This document shows positions 54,944 to 64,000 of a stretch of 64,000 nt of DNA, one piece after another. The stretch's first letter is position 1, and the number at the start of each line of letters is the position of its first letter. Source of the DNA: Craterostigma plantagineum (lineage: Eukaryota; Streptophyta; Magnoliopsida; Lamiales; Linderniaceae); contig JAPQWV010000017.1 of the NCBI GenBank assembly GCA_027422505.1, positions 13,207,501-13,271,500 on the forward strand. The letters are read 5' to 3'. The translations under genes and the position numbers were made by a program. The notes beneath the pieces are model-generated. The model ran no database searches and was not told the origin of the DNA. It worked only from the letters and a program-made list of their open reading frames with translations.

Positions 54944-55568
54944 TGATCGCCGGTGCCAGAGAGGTGCACGGACAAGGAGCGGCTCCTGATAAACTTCTAG
55001 GCATAGGGGTACATGAACGAACCGATCCGACACCTGAATGAGAGGGGATCTTAAGACTGACAATGTATGGGCGTGTCAGGCTAAGAATCGTACAAGATAA
55101 CTGATAGTACTACTCATATCACCAAGGTCGACATACCTTTCGGGAGTCAATATATAGAAACACTGAAGTTAAGCGTGCTTGACTTGGGGCAATCTAGGGA
55201 TGGGTGACCCCCTGGGAAGTTTGCCCAGGGTGCGTGTGAGCGAGGACGAAGCACGCTGAAAGGTTAGATGGTGGTACAGTGGAGCCAGACTATCAGTCGG
55301 AGTGTGGTGGGCCCAACCCCACTGGTCCCTGTAGGGACCGATGTTACAGTCACATCCGATATGGGACGGTATGTTCCAGGTGATATCAGAGCGCAACCTT
55401 TCGCAGTACGGTGCTGGTTCGGGGACGAACCAGGCGGAAGCTGATGGGCATGTGACGTGTGGGGACGATGAGGGCGAGAAGTGATCGCCGGTGCCAGAGA
55501 GGTGCACGGACAAGGAGTGGCTCCTGGCAGACTTCTAGGCAAAGGGGTACATGAACGAACCGATCCGC
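54905..55568 (+). mobile_element. Cassandra-type TRIM, copy 2 (one LTR, PBS, internal region, start of second LTR)
   Basis: A purine-rich internal remnant (54913-54943) precedes an LTR from TGATCGCCGG (54944) to TTCCA (55378). TGATATCAGAGC (55381-55392) is a tRNA-Met primer site with one mismatch. The internal region (55393-55481) ends in a second copy of the purine-rich tract, then a second LTR begins at 55482 and is cut at about 55568, where gypsy gag-related sequence begins. It is strongly similar to 13279-14214. Confidence 0.82.
55161..55220 (+). promoter_or_regulatory. 5S rRNA-derived internal promoter block in Cassandra LTR
   Basis: CTGAAGTTAAGCGTGCTTG (55162-55180) followed by GATGGGTGACCCCCTGGGAA (55199-55218) closely follows plant 5S rRNA at the A-box/intermediate-element and C-box regions. 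In Cassandra elements this region is known to be Pol III-competent. Whether this copy is transcribed cannot be seen. Confidence 0.8.
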
Positions 55569-56020
55569 TACCATTCACCAATTGATCGACCTGATCCGAC
55601 GACAGTTAGATCAGATAACGATCTTATTCACCGTCATAGCTCATAGGAACGTCATGCATCCCTGGGATTAGAACGTGTAGAAGCTGCTGGGGAAAGGTTC
55701 CGAAGATTAAATCCCCCTACCTTCGAGGAGGCCGCTGATCCTACCTACGCGGAGGATTGGCTTATGACAATTGAAAATATGTTTCGCGTCAGCCACTTGT
55801 GTGATACTGAGAAGGTGACATGTTCCACCTTCATGCTACGTGGGAATGCAGGCTACTGGTGGGACACCATTTAGGTGCTCGAGGATCCCACTACTATGAC
55901 TTGGGAGAGGTTCAAGACGCTCTTCGAGGAAAGTACTTTCGTCGTATAGGGTGCAGAAACTGAACGAATTTATTAATCTTAAACAATGAGGGATGTCAGT
56001 GGCGGATTACATCCGCAAGT
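55569..56020 (+). pseudogene. Ty3/gypsy gag (retrotransposon gag domain), decayed
   Basis: The frame reads RLEAAGERFRRLNPPTFEEA, DPTYAEDWLMTIENMFRVSH, TCSTFMLRGNAGYWWDTI, a TAG, then TMTWERFKTLFEE and, after a frameshift, VADYIRK. This is the classic Ty3/gypsy gag core (F-P-x-F-G, A-x-x-W-L, A-x-x-WW). No zinc knuckle, protease or RT follows; the element ends at about 56020. Confidence 0.88.
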
Positions 56021-56968
56021 AATATTCACAACATTAGCTACAATTATACACCTCATCTTATCAACCAACTAATTTTTACAACATTCAATATAATACCTCC
56101 AAATCTTAATATTTACAAATCTCAATAATTCAACTATAATACAAAAACATCCACATCTTAAATATTATTTCTAATATTTCATAAAGTAATCACATTAAGC
56201 TAAATTAATTATGCATGGTTATGGCTCGTGCATTGCCTGGGCAATAAATTTGTTATTAGTTATGATGTTGGATTGTACTAGAGATAACGAATGACGTGTT
56301 TGAATATTTCTTTTTTTCTTCTTTTCTAATTTTTATTATGGGCAGGCTAAGCCCATTGACCGCCTGCAAAGAGGGTCGGGTCTACGCGCAGCCCCACCAA
56401 TGGCAGGCTTTTGCGACCCAACCCGCCTGTCCGTTTTGACAGCTCTAAAGATGGATATCTTAACATCAACCAACTAGACAATGTATGCACTCTACTAGTG
56501 TAATTTTTAAGGGAGAAGCTTCACTTAATGAACGAACTTCTCACAGTACAATACTCAACCGCGAGCTTACGTTGTGGATGAATATCTTATCCATCTTATG
56601 CGTACTAGCAAATGAATATTTCGTATATACGAGCTTCGGCTCCAACATTCATATAGTTCACATCAACCACAACCTCCCCAAAATCATCTACCAAAAAGAA
56701 ATAATTATAATCAGTCGTCACGTGTATTATTTAGTTATAACCGATACTTGGGAAGCCAGTTAAAAAGTGAAACCAACCAACCTTTGTAGAGTGTAAAGCA
56801 ATTTTATGACTATCTAAACGGGGAGCTGATCACTGAAATAGCAAGCTTCTTAGTCAAAAAGCATAATCCCAACATAAAACTCATTAGAACAGATGAAATT
56901 GAATGGTCAAAGACGGACTCAGAACTTCAACCAAAATATCGTCCTTTTTTAAATAAAGAAAATAGCGT
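56021..56968. other. AT-rich intergenic stretch with a hAT-like terminal fragment
   Basis: No supported gene. At 56340-56450 a GC-richer segment ends CCCAACCCGCCTGTCCG then TTTTGACAGCTCTA, resembling the terminal repeat of plant hAT-type non-autonomous elements (TAGAGCTGTCAAAACGGACA read inward). The other end was not found. The ORF at 56485-56763 has no recognisable domain. Confidence 0.4.
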
Positions 56969-57490
56969 CTACATAAGGCCATAGAGAAAGTTTAAGGGTG
57001 GAGTTGTTTTAACTGGAATAATAGCAGGATCAAGAGTGATGTAGATAGCATCAGGATCAGCCCCTGAGTCAACACCGAGCCGCGCAAGCTCAAGCACCGC
57101 CGGCGGAGGGGAAAGAATCATCTCATCGACGTCCTTGGCTTCTCTCCGGCGATTGGCCAAAAACCGGCGACTTGTTTCCTTGGTTTGAATGGGGAAAGGC
57201 ACGAGGAATTTAAAACAGGCTTGGAGTCTGTGCGCAACACGTGAATCAACGGAGTGGGTCGGGCCAAGAACGGCGAGCAGGTCGGAGGCGGTTGCTTTGG
57301 GCGCCGGAGATGCGGAGAGAGAGCAGTTACTGGGTTTAGTGATGGATGTTCGGGATAATCCTAAAGGAATTAGCGGCGGTAAGAGAGGGAGACGACGAAT
57401 GCCAACTTGAGTGGGGTTGAGAAAGATGATAGGAACGGGGCCATACAATATATCTCTTCTCTCAACCTCACACACACGCGAGACCTCCAC
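56969..57490 (-). CDS. Open frame resembling first exon of a conserved plant protein (unidentified)
   Basis: A 173-codon frame on minus with a Ser/Pro/Leu-rich N-terminal part lacking acidic residues in the middle (LPLLPPLIPLGLSRTS, SNCSLSASPAPKATAS), which could be a plastid transit peptide. Then SDLLAVLGPTHSVDSR, LQACFKFLVPFPIQ, PPPAVLELARLGVDSGADPD and AIYITLDPAIIP. The composition and the phrases CFKFLVPF and PVLELARLAVDSGGDP are familiar from conserved plant proteins of unclear function, but I cannot name it. The frame ends at 56969 just after an apparent exon end (IIP). A different frame, MAPFLSSFSTPLKLAFVV at 57450-57397, could be the real N-terminus. No other exons are in the window, so it may be truncated. 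Confidence 0.45.
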   Translation of the reverse strand: MEVSRVCEVERRDILYGPVPIIFLNPTQVGIRRLPLLPPLIPLGLSRTSITKPSNCSLSASPAPKATASDLLAVLGPTHSVDSRVAHRLQACFKFLVPFPIQTKETSRRFLANRRREAKDVDEMILSPPPAVLELARLGVDSGADPDAIYITLDPAIIPVKTTPPLNFLYGLM

Positions 57491-57844
57491 TCGTCGGAGA
57501 TGGTTATTCTACCGCCGGTGGGGGTAACTGAACCATGACCTTCCGCTTCGGAAAGCCGAATTAGTTGGATGGAACCCAAATCTTGACAACGCCTAAAACA
57601 TGAGAAAATCTAAGGGTGTTGTAGGTGTCAGAACCCTCCATAGCTTTTTAGTAGGATTCATTGCCCTGTCAGAAAAAGTATAGCTTTAGGGACCCGTTTT
57701 TGAATTTAACGTAAAGTAAATGACCTCTGACCAACATACTCTTATAAAAAAGTAATGGGAAGTGGCATTCATCGCTCTTGTTGTGTTATTAAATTGCACT
57801 ATATCGTTATCGCATAACAAGCAGTATTACCACGTACAAATATG

Positions 57845-58310
57845 TGTTACTGTATAGCTAATAAGTGGTATCAACAGAATAGAATGTAGTTTTTGAAGCA
57901 TATGCCATTAACATGCTTGCTTGGTAACACTTCATGCTTTTCGAGTAACACTTCTTTGTTTCTGGGTAACACTTTCTTGTTGGGTAACACATCATGCTTT
58001 ACGGGTAACACTTTCTTGTTTCTGGCTATTAACATATGCGTGCTGGGTAACACTTCCTTGTTTCTGGCTAACACTTTCTTGTAATTCACTTTGTAAGAGA
58101 ATGCAGTTAACCCAAGAGTGTTATGCAGAATTCATGAAGTGCTACTCTATAGCTAATAAGTGGTATCAACAGAATAAAATGTTGTTTTTGAAGCATGTGC
58201 GATTAACATGCTTGCTGGGTAACACTTCATGGTTTTCGGTAACACTTCATGCTTTTCGGGTAACACTTACTTATTTCTGGCTAACACTTTCCTGTAATTC
58301 ATGAAGTGTT
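57845..58310. repeat. TAACACTT minisatellite in two related blocks
   Basis: About fourteen units of GGGTAACACTTNNTGNTTT type occur at 57925-58085 and 58215-58320. The block from CTATAGCTAATAAGTGGTAT is present at 57855 and again at 58147. ORFs through it (LGNTS, LLGNT repeats) are by-products of the repeat. Confidence 0.82.
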
Positions 58311-58329
58311 ACCCAGAATGCACAAAGTG

Positions 58330-59215
58330 GTACCCGTCTAGTGTTTGGAAGAGATGACGGCAAACATGTGTAATTTCCGTAACATGAAGGGGCAAATTAG
58401 TCTTTTTGCTCAAAATAGGTCCTTAACCTTAAGACAAAACTTCAAATAGATCCCTATCTCTATTTTAAACGTTATTGGGGCCTGAATTCTAATGAAACTA
58501 TGTTAATGGGGCCTAAAACTTAGTAACTCAAAATCTATAAAATGGTACCCGGTCTTTTAACGCACGACCAATTTATTCCATATATTTTGCGTGGACCAAT
58601 TTAGTCCTTGTTGTTGTCGATTTATAACCATGTTACTCCTATCTTTAGATGGCCATCAAATTTGAATAGCAAATTGGCTCGTGTCGCCATGCAATTAGCC
58701 GAACAAAAGAAAAAAGAGAGAATTTCAGTTAATCCCCTATCATCATAAATGTATATCAACTAACTCCCCATGTCAGATAATGTTTCACTTAGGGACCAAA
58801 TAGGAACGTTTATTTCAGTTAAGGACTAACTTTGTTGAAAAGATTATTTTGACCTTACTTTATGATTTTTAATTTTGTGTTTTCTTTTCTTTAATGAAAT
58901 CAAGTGCTAAAGATAAATATAAATATAAAAATGAAAATGAAATAAATCAAAGAAGAAGAAATAAGAAGATGATGAAAGAAGAAAAAGAAGATGAAGAAGA
59001 AGAATCTAGTGTAGTTATCTAATCTAGTTCACTTGGTTTTTTCAAATTCGTTCGATACAAGTAAGTCTATCTTGAGTTTCTGAAAATTAAATTGAAATAG
59101 TTTCGTTTTCGTGGGTTTGCTCACTACTCTCTCCTCTAGTTCTTACCATTGCTTCTATTCTATCCTGATAGTCCCTATAGCCAATAAATCCATGCAACAC
59201 AAGAAATTCATGATA
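58330..59215. other. Intergenic stretch, nothing recognised
   Basis: Low-complexity AT-rich sequence with a purine-rich run of GAAGAAGAA type at 58950-59010. No ORF with domain features, no RNA gene seen. Confidence 0.6.
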
Positions 59216-60276
59216 AAGTAAAACTTACAGGCAAGGTTGCTTCCACGCTTTTGGGTGTGTGTACATGGACAGTCTACAGAACCTGTGACCGAAGCTCCGA
59301 TACCACTTTGTCAGGACCCGTGCCCTCGCTATCTATTTAACGTTATCATGTGTCCCTAACGATGTATTACTTTAAGAAGTGCGGAAATGCGTATAAATTT
59401 TTTCCATTTATGTAATGGAAGTCGTTTCAATACATGACAAAAGAATTACATAAATTCCTAAATTCATACAAGTCCCAATTACTCGAGGTGTGTATACATG
59501 CACAGCAAAGAATTCATATGCGTCCGGCCTCACAGGTCGTCATCCATGCACACACCACCTCCCAAAGGTCGCTGCTAGCGTCAAAAGGTTGCCTTACCAC
59601 TCAAGCGATCACGTACCGTGTTCGCGTCACCTACAACACATAACGTAAGGGATGAGCGATATGTACATTAAGTAGAAATTATGCATGATATGCACGTGAT
59701 AAATCCCCCGCAAAGGCATCCTCGCCAGTGCACTTAAGTCTCATACTATTTTCACTCAGGGCCCCGTCAGACTTTACTAGACGTACACCGTATAGAGCTC
59801 TAATCCAACCACGGGCATCAGCTCAAAGCATGAGGGCATCAACCCAACCACGCTAACAGGGATATACGGGCATCAACCCAACCATGAGGGCATCAACCCA
59901 ACCATGGTAATCCCCCGACGCATCAACGTCGTATACCGGCTACGCATCAACGTCGCCAACGGTGCATCAACGCTGTCACGGTGCCCTAGAGCCGCCCCTC
60001 ACTTAACATATAGCTTATTACCAATTGCCCACCTCGACAACCATCGTTCGCTTTTTGCGACATAAATCGTGCACGCTCAACTTCGTCTAATCCCCGAGTG
60101 TTTCGTGCATGCTCGTGAAATGCATAGTGCATTAATACCTTAATACTTACCATAGTCATAAAACACGTCATATAAATTCACGTAAGCACATAGGCACTAA
60201 GTCACATAATCACATAAGTTAGGCACATACAAACATGTTATGTGTTGTAGTGAAATCGTTACCTCGATTTATTTCA
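59216..60276 (-). mobile_element. Ty3/gypsy fragment: partial 5' LTR, primer-binding site and leader
   Basis: On minus the LTR part runs from about 60276 to 59309 (ending GGGTCCTGACA), then AAG and TGGTATCGGAGC (59305-59294), a tRNA-Met-type primer site with one mismatch, then about 75 bp of leader. The LTR is related to the solo LTR at 7318-10477, especially 59500-59750 against 7500-7720. The LTR start is missing; sequence switches at about 60277 to a plus-strand gypsy end. Confidence 0.75.
59810..59990. repeat. Tandem GGGCATCAACCCAACCA units in gypsy LTR
   Basis: Four GGCATCA(A/G)C units followed by three ACGCATCAACG units. Same relative LTR position as the arrays at 7845-8030 and 54427-54680. 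Confidence 0.8.
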
Positions 60277-61787
60277 ATCGACATAATTTCGGGGACGAAA
60301 TTCTTTAAAGGGGAGGATTTAATACCCGTAACAGGGTTTTTGACGTAGTTAGCATTGTGATTGTGCAAATTAGGCATTTTGATAGTTTAGTTAAACGAAG
60401 AATTTGAAATTTTGACTGAAAAGTATAAAATATAGAAGTTTAAAAAAAATTAACTTAAATTAATTAGTGGAAGTAAATTAGATATCTTCGTCCAAAAGCC
60501 CAAATTCGGAACAGGAAAAAATTAGCCTAGCCCATGTAATAATTTTAGGACTTCCATTTCTATTCTATACATATCCATTTGTTAAATTCCTTTCACCATA
60601 AGTAACGAAAATAAAGGGAAAGTCAACGGAGATCAAGCAACGATGAAACTCCCAAAGCTTGATATTGTGTGAATTCTAGTCTCAGCTAAGCTTTTCTTGA
60701 GGTAATTAACAAGTTCATCTTCATGTAATTCGTTTTTAAGGTTACATTCTTCGCAGAAATTCTTTTCGCGCAACTTCAGTTTTCAGTGATTTTGACCAAG
60801 CTATTGTATTCAGATTCTGTCGAAACTTAGTTCTTTTAAAAGACAACCACTTGGGCTATCCAGATCAGTTTGAATCGGTTCAATCGGATCATTATACTGT
60901 TATCTATGAATTTTTAAAGTTGACAGCACGAAAAAAGTACTCTTTCTGTAATTGTTGTTTTGGATCCGTGCGTAACTTCTGTTTTCAACAAAGTTGACCT
61001 ATCTATAGTGCTCCGATTCTTTCGAACCTTGTTTCTTTGAAATCTTACGTCTTCAGCATTTCCTAGAATCTTGAATAGTTTCAATCCAATATTCCTACGA
61101 ATTACTGTGAATCTTTTAAGTTGATGTTGCGAAACTGGATTATGATAATTACTGTTTTCATATCTGTGTGCAGCTTCTGTTTTTTGTTAATTTGACCTAT
61201 CTATCGTATTCTGAATATTCGAAACTTGTTTCTCTAGAAAACCAAGTTCTTCAGCTTTTCACAACCTTTGGGTTCGAATCAATCCATTGTTTCTACAATT
61301 TTCTATGAATTGTTGAAATTGGTATATCGAACTGAAAGTTGATATTTTCTGGTTTGGTAAAAAACTGATGGCGCAGCCGCAGTATATTTCTCAGTTTTGA
61401 CCCATGTAGGCTGCCCCGACGTATACGAAACTTATTTTTGTTTAGATGACTTTCTCAAATGTTCATAGCTGCTCGAATCGTCTCGATCCAATATTTCTGC
61501 TAATTGTTATGAATTTACGAAGTTCCTGCTGTAAAACAGAAATTTTCTGCGATTATTAGATTTAATCAAAATTTACTCTTAGCTTGGCTTTGAATTATCT
61601 TGGGCCATAACACCGAGATATTATGGTATCTTAAAGCAGTTTCGAGAAGTCCGTAGGATCGTGGCGGAGGAACATCCGTCGAGAGCACTAGGGCAGTTTT
61701 GGACGTGAGGTAGGTGAAGTATTCATGTACCACGTGTAAACAAGTTGTGTTTGACGTGTTTTTAGTACTTATGTGAATTATGTCAAG
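60277..61787 (+). mobile_element. Ty3/gypsy 3' end: polypurine tract and truncated 3' LTR
   Basis: TTTCGGGGACGAAATTC (60290-60306) is the usual end of the gypsy internal region, followed by the polypurine tract AAAGGGGAGGA (60307-60316) and the LTR start TTTAATACCCGTAAC. The LTR runs to about 61787, where copia LTR sequence cuts it. It carries a repeated CGAAACTT...TTTCTGNNTTNNT pattern at 60770-61560 (four loosely related blocks). The TG dinucleotide expected at the LTR start is not evident. Confidence 0.7.
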
Positions 61788-62047
61788 TGTAAGATATGCC
61801 TAAGGGGGTGGGGGTGGTGAATTGAGCTATAAAAATTTTTGGCTTCTTCTTCTTTGAAAAATAATTTTCTTTAAGAAGATAATTGCAGAGTGTGTTATTT
61901 TCCAGAAAGCAGTAAGAGTATCAACTTTATCTCCCTAACCATGTTTCACAAAATATCACGTTATTTTCAGAAAGCGTTTCAACGATAATACCTAGTTATT
62001 TGCAAGCGTTCCGGGTTTGTCTAAAGTAAATAACTGAAAGTAAAGTG
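61788..62047 (-). repeat. Divergent copia LTR end in inverted orientation
   Basis: TAAGATATGCCTAAGGGGG and the following GGTGAATTGAGCTATAAAAA correspond to the 3' end of the copia LTR read on the opposite strand (compare 17297-17360). The fragment is more divergent than the three full LTRs and ends exactly at the start of the plus-strand LTR at 62048. Confidence 0.6.
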
Positions 62048-63754
62048 TGTTGACCTTTTTGGTCCGTATATGTTAGAGAGTTTTGATGAACGATGTAATT
62101 GTAATGACATTAGGTATATAAAATAAGCAATTCGATTTGGGACAAATAAAATGTCTAAGTTCATGATACAACCATGCATTGTTTATGAGCTATAAATCGA
62201 TTAAGTGTTGAATATTTGAATTGCGTGTGATTCTGTGATGATTTGATGGAACTAAGTGATCGCATGTTATAGACATTCCATGAGATAGGATATATCGTTC
62301 TGTGCTATATATGGAAATAATGCATGAGATATCCTACTGAGCTATATATGGTAAATATGCTGTTTATATAAGGAGAGTGATATATCCGTTGATACTAGTT
62401 TATTCCTGAACGAAAATCACTTATACGATTATGTGCATGCTCTCCACTGAATTTAATGTGAAATATTAAATTGATATCTTCCCTTATACTGATTGGATAT
62501 TTTATTTAGGGAAGATTTGATTTGATTGATCTTGTGGATAAGATGCTATTATATGGGATGTGCTATAAACGGATGTGGTCTCTGAAATAAGGAAAGTTCT
62601 GCCATGTTATGATAAATCAAATTAAGTATGCTCTGATCTGATTTGTGTGCTAAACATGGAAAATATATTGATTAAATTCTATGAGTTGTACATGGAAAAC
62701 GTGCTGATATATTGCTATCTTGTGTGCCATACATGGAAAGAAAATCTGGATTGACTCGTTACTAGAAACTGATAGCAGGGAATCACTTATGGAAAGTCCT
62801 GAAATGGAAAATATATGCGAAGTGGTTGAATGAGCTTGAGAACGAAATTGAGCCTTTATATGGAAAACAATTATGCTTTAAATGTGCTATATGACCGTTG
62901 TGATGATTTATTAAGAGCATGATTTATATGGTATGATTGACTCGAAAATTGCATGGAAAACTATGCTTGATTTGGTAATTATTGGTTGATATGATTTTCC
63001 ATGTGAAGTGCTATTTGTAAAGGATTATATATGAGCTGCACTTCAGACTTTCGAGGGACTGAGAATTTGCGAATTTAAACCTACGAGAGATTTTTGAGCA
63101 GAGAGATACTAAGAGATTCCTGAGTTCCCACTTGCGATAGCTTTCTGCCCACCTGAGCTTTAACTTGCGTATCCATCACCGAGCGAGTGATTCATTCTGT
63201 TATTCCATCCTCCCACACCATATATTCTGTCTTCGGACGTGTTGTCTTCGGACGTGAGCAATACCAAGGAGGCAAGGTCGACGTTTACGCACACGTGAAG
63301 GGAAGGACAAGTCTGGGGGCCCTTCGGTAGCGAGCTGTGTCTGTCGGGATCAAGGAGATTCCAAGGAACGAAACTCGGCGTGTGGTAACCTAGTAGTGGC
63401 TAGTGTTCGACTTGTTTCGGTTGTGTATTGGGCTAACCAATCAGTTTTGTATCCAGCTACGGTGCATTATAGTGATTGGTTAAACTCTTGGGGAGCAAAC
63501 CCCAAGGAGAGGAGTAAACCCCAGTTGGGGATATAACATCTATAAAATTCCTGTCTCGCATTTACTTTTCAGTTATTTCTTTATCGCTGTGAGGCAGACC
63601 CGACGCACATCCGACGTTACTAGGATATATCAGGCATACTCGTCACAAACATAAGTAGGCATATCTAAGTCACCACACTTAGCATTTGTCAGAAGAAGCA
63701 CAAAATTTTTATAAGCCTAATTCACCCCCCCTCTTAGGCACATTTATATCTTCA
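62048..63754 (+). repeat. Copia 5' LTR (1.71 kb), same family as 17297-18715
   Basis: Begins TGTTGACCTTTTTGGTCC and ends TTATATCTTCA, TG...CA. It is the longest of the three copies of this LTR in the window. It shares GGTCGACGTTTACGCACACG and the conserved TCTTAGGCACATTTATATCT end with the others. Confidence 0.88.
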
Positions 63755-63756
63755 TT

Positions 63757-63768
63757 TGGTATCAGAGC
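63757..63768 (+). other. Primer-binding site of the right-edge copia
   Basis: TGGTATCAGAGC, perfect for initiator tRNA-Met, two bases after the LTR end. Confidence 0.92.
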
Positions 63769-63813
63769 GGGTTACTCAAACGACGGGCCTAACAAGCCTG
63801 AGTTAAAGATCTA

Positions 63814-64000
63814 ATGGCTTCTTCGAGTTTTGATGTTTTTGCAGAGGGACAATCTCATTCCAGGCCACCACTCTTCGACGGGACAAACTACGCCATATGG
63901 AAAAATCGCATGAAGGAATTCCTGATCGCTACAGACTACGATCTATGGGATATCATCGCAACAGGACCTTACGTTCCCAAAAACGAAGATGGAACTCCAA
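63814..64000 (+). CDS. Copia gag, N-terminal 62 codons, runs off window
   Basis: ATG at 63814 opens MASSSFDVFAEGQSHSRPPL and FDGTNYAIWKNRMKEFLIAT, continuing DYDLWDIIATGPYVP without stop to the window end. It matches the gag starts at 17237 and 22542 on the minus strand but lacks their frameshifts. Together with the perfect primer site this suggests the youngest copy of the family here. The Gag product would assemble cytoplasmic particles. Whether the rest is intact lies outside the window. Confidence 0.9.
   Translation, partial: MASSSFDVFAEGQSHSRPPLFDGTNYAIWKNRMKEFLIATDYDLWDIIATGPYVPKNEDGTP

Noticed and set aside
55161..55220. A true 5S rRNA gene
   Set aside because: Only the middle and 3' promoter-like part matches 5S, with insertions between boxes. 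It lies inside an LTR next to a primer-binding site, so it is a Cassandra-type LTR segment.
57893..58304. Coding ORFs with LGNTS/LLGNT repeats
   Set aside because: The periodicity follows the GGGTAACACTT minisatellite in every frame; no start signal or domain.

Overview
The window is plant nuclear DNA, most likely from a eudicot. It contains L1-type LINEs, several Ty1/copia and Ty3/gypsy LTR elements, two Cassandra-type miniature retroelements with 5S-rRNA-derived LTRs, a hAT-type element, intron-bearing fragments of plant genes and a piece of plastid DNA. I see no intact host gene. Almost every reading frame is retroelement-derived or a broken exon of a captured gene.

Layout. 1-4.8 kb: a frameshifted L1-type LINE on the minus strand, cut by the window edge. 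4.8-12.8 kb: a degenerate retroelement with uncharacterised accessory ORFs (plus strand) and one terminal LTR; its accessory region is split by a 3.16-kb gypsy-type solo LTR with a perfect 5-bp target duplication. 13.3-14.2 kb: a Cassandra-type TRIM (minus). 14.2-24.1 kb: two units of one copia family (minus) joined through a shared LTR, in the order LTR - gag - (pol lost) - accessory ORF - PPT - LTR - PBS - gag - integrase. 25.0-29.9 kb: another copia (plus) whose integrase is split by a 5'-truncated LINE. 29.9-31.0 kb: a third LINE fragment (minus). 31.0-32.6 kb: a copia integrase/RT fragment with an intact YVDD box.

33.2-43.8 kb: an AT-rich composite present in two and a half copies. It has irregular arrays around a core resembling AATATTTCAGTCGTGTATTG, inverted CACGACTG stem-loops, and duplicated exons that look like SMC4 (condensin). 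Copy B alone carries a hAT-type element (8-bp target duplication) and a plastid ndhE insertion; copy A preserves both empty sites. 43.8-49.5 kb: exons of an HMG-box protein and a GH35 beta-galactosidase lie head-to-tail on the minus strand, with an amplified first HMG exon, a Tourist-like insertion abutting a 3' splice site, and a long TCC/TTC tract. 49.5-52.7 kb: PPR-protein exons in a 1.57-kb tandem duplication. 52.7-56.0 kb: a gypsy LTR, a second Cassandra-type unit and decayed gypsy gag. 56-59 kb: sparse sequence with one open frame resembling a conserved plant exon and a TAACACTT minisatellite. 59.2-61.8 kb: two gypsy pieces head to head. 62.0-64.0 kb: 5' LTR, perfect PBS and open gag start of a further copy of the 14-24 kb copia family, running off the right edge.

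The elements do not form a pathway. The interest lies in nesting order, in paralogous empty sites that date insertions relative to a duplication, in the captured exons all lying on one strand, and in little-studied accessory ORFs.
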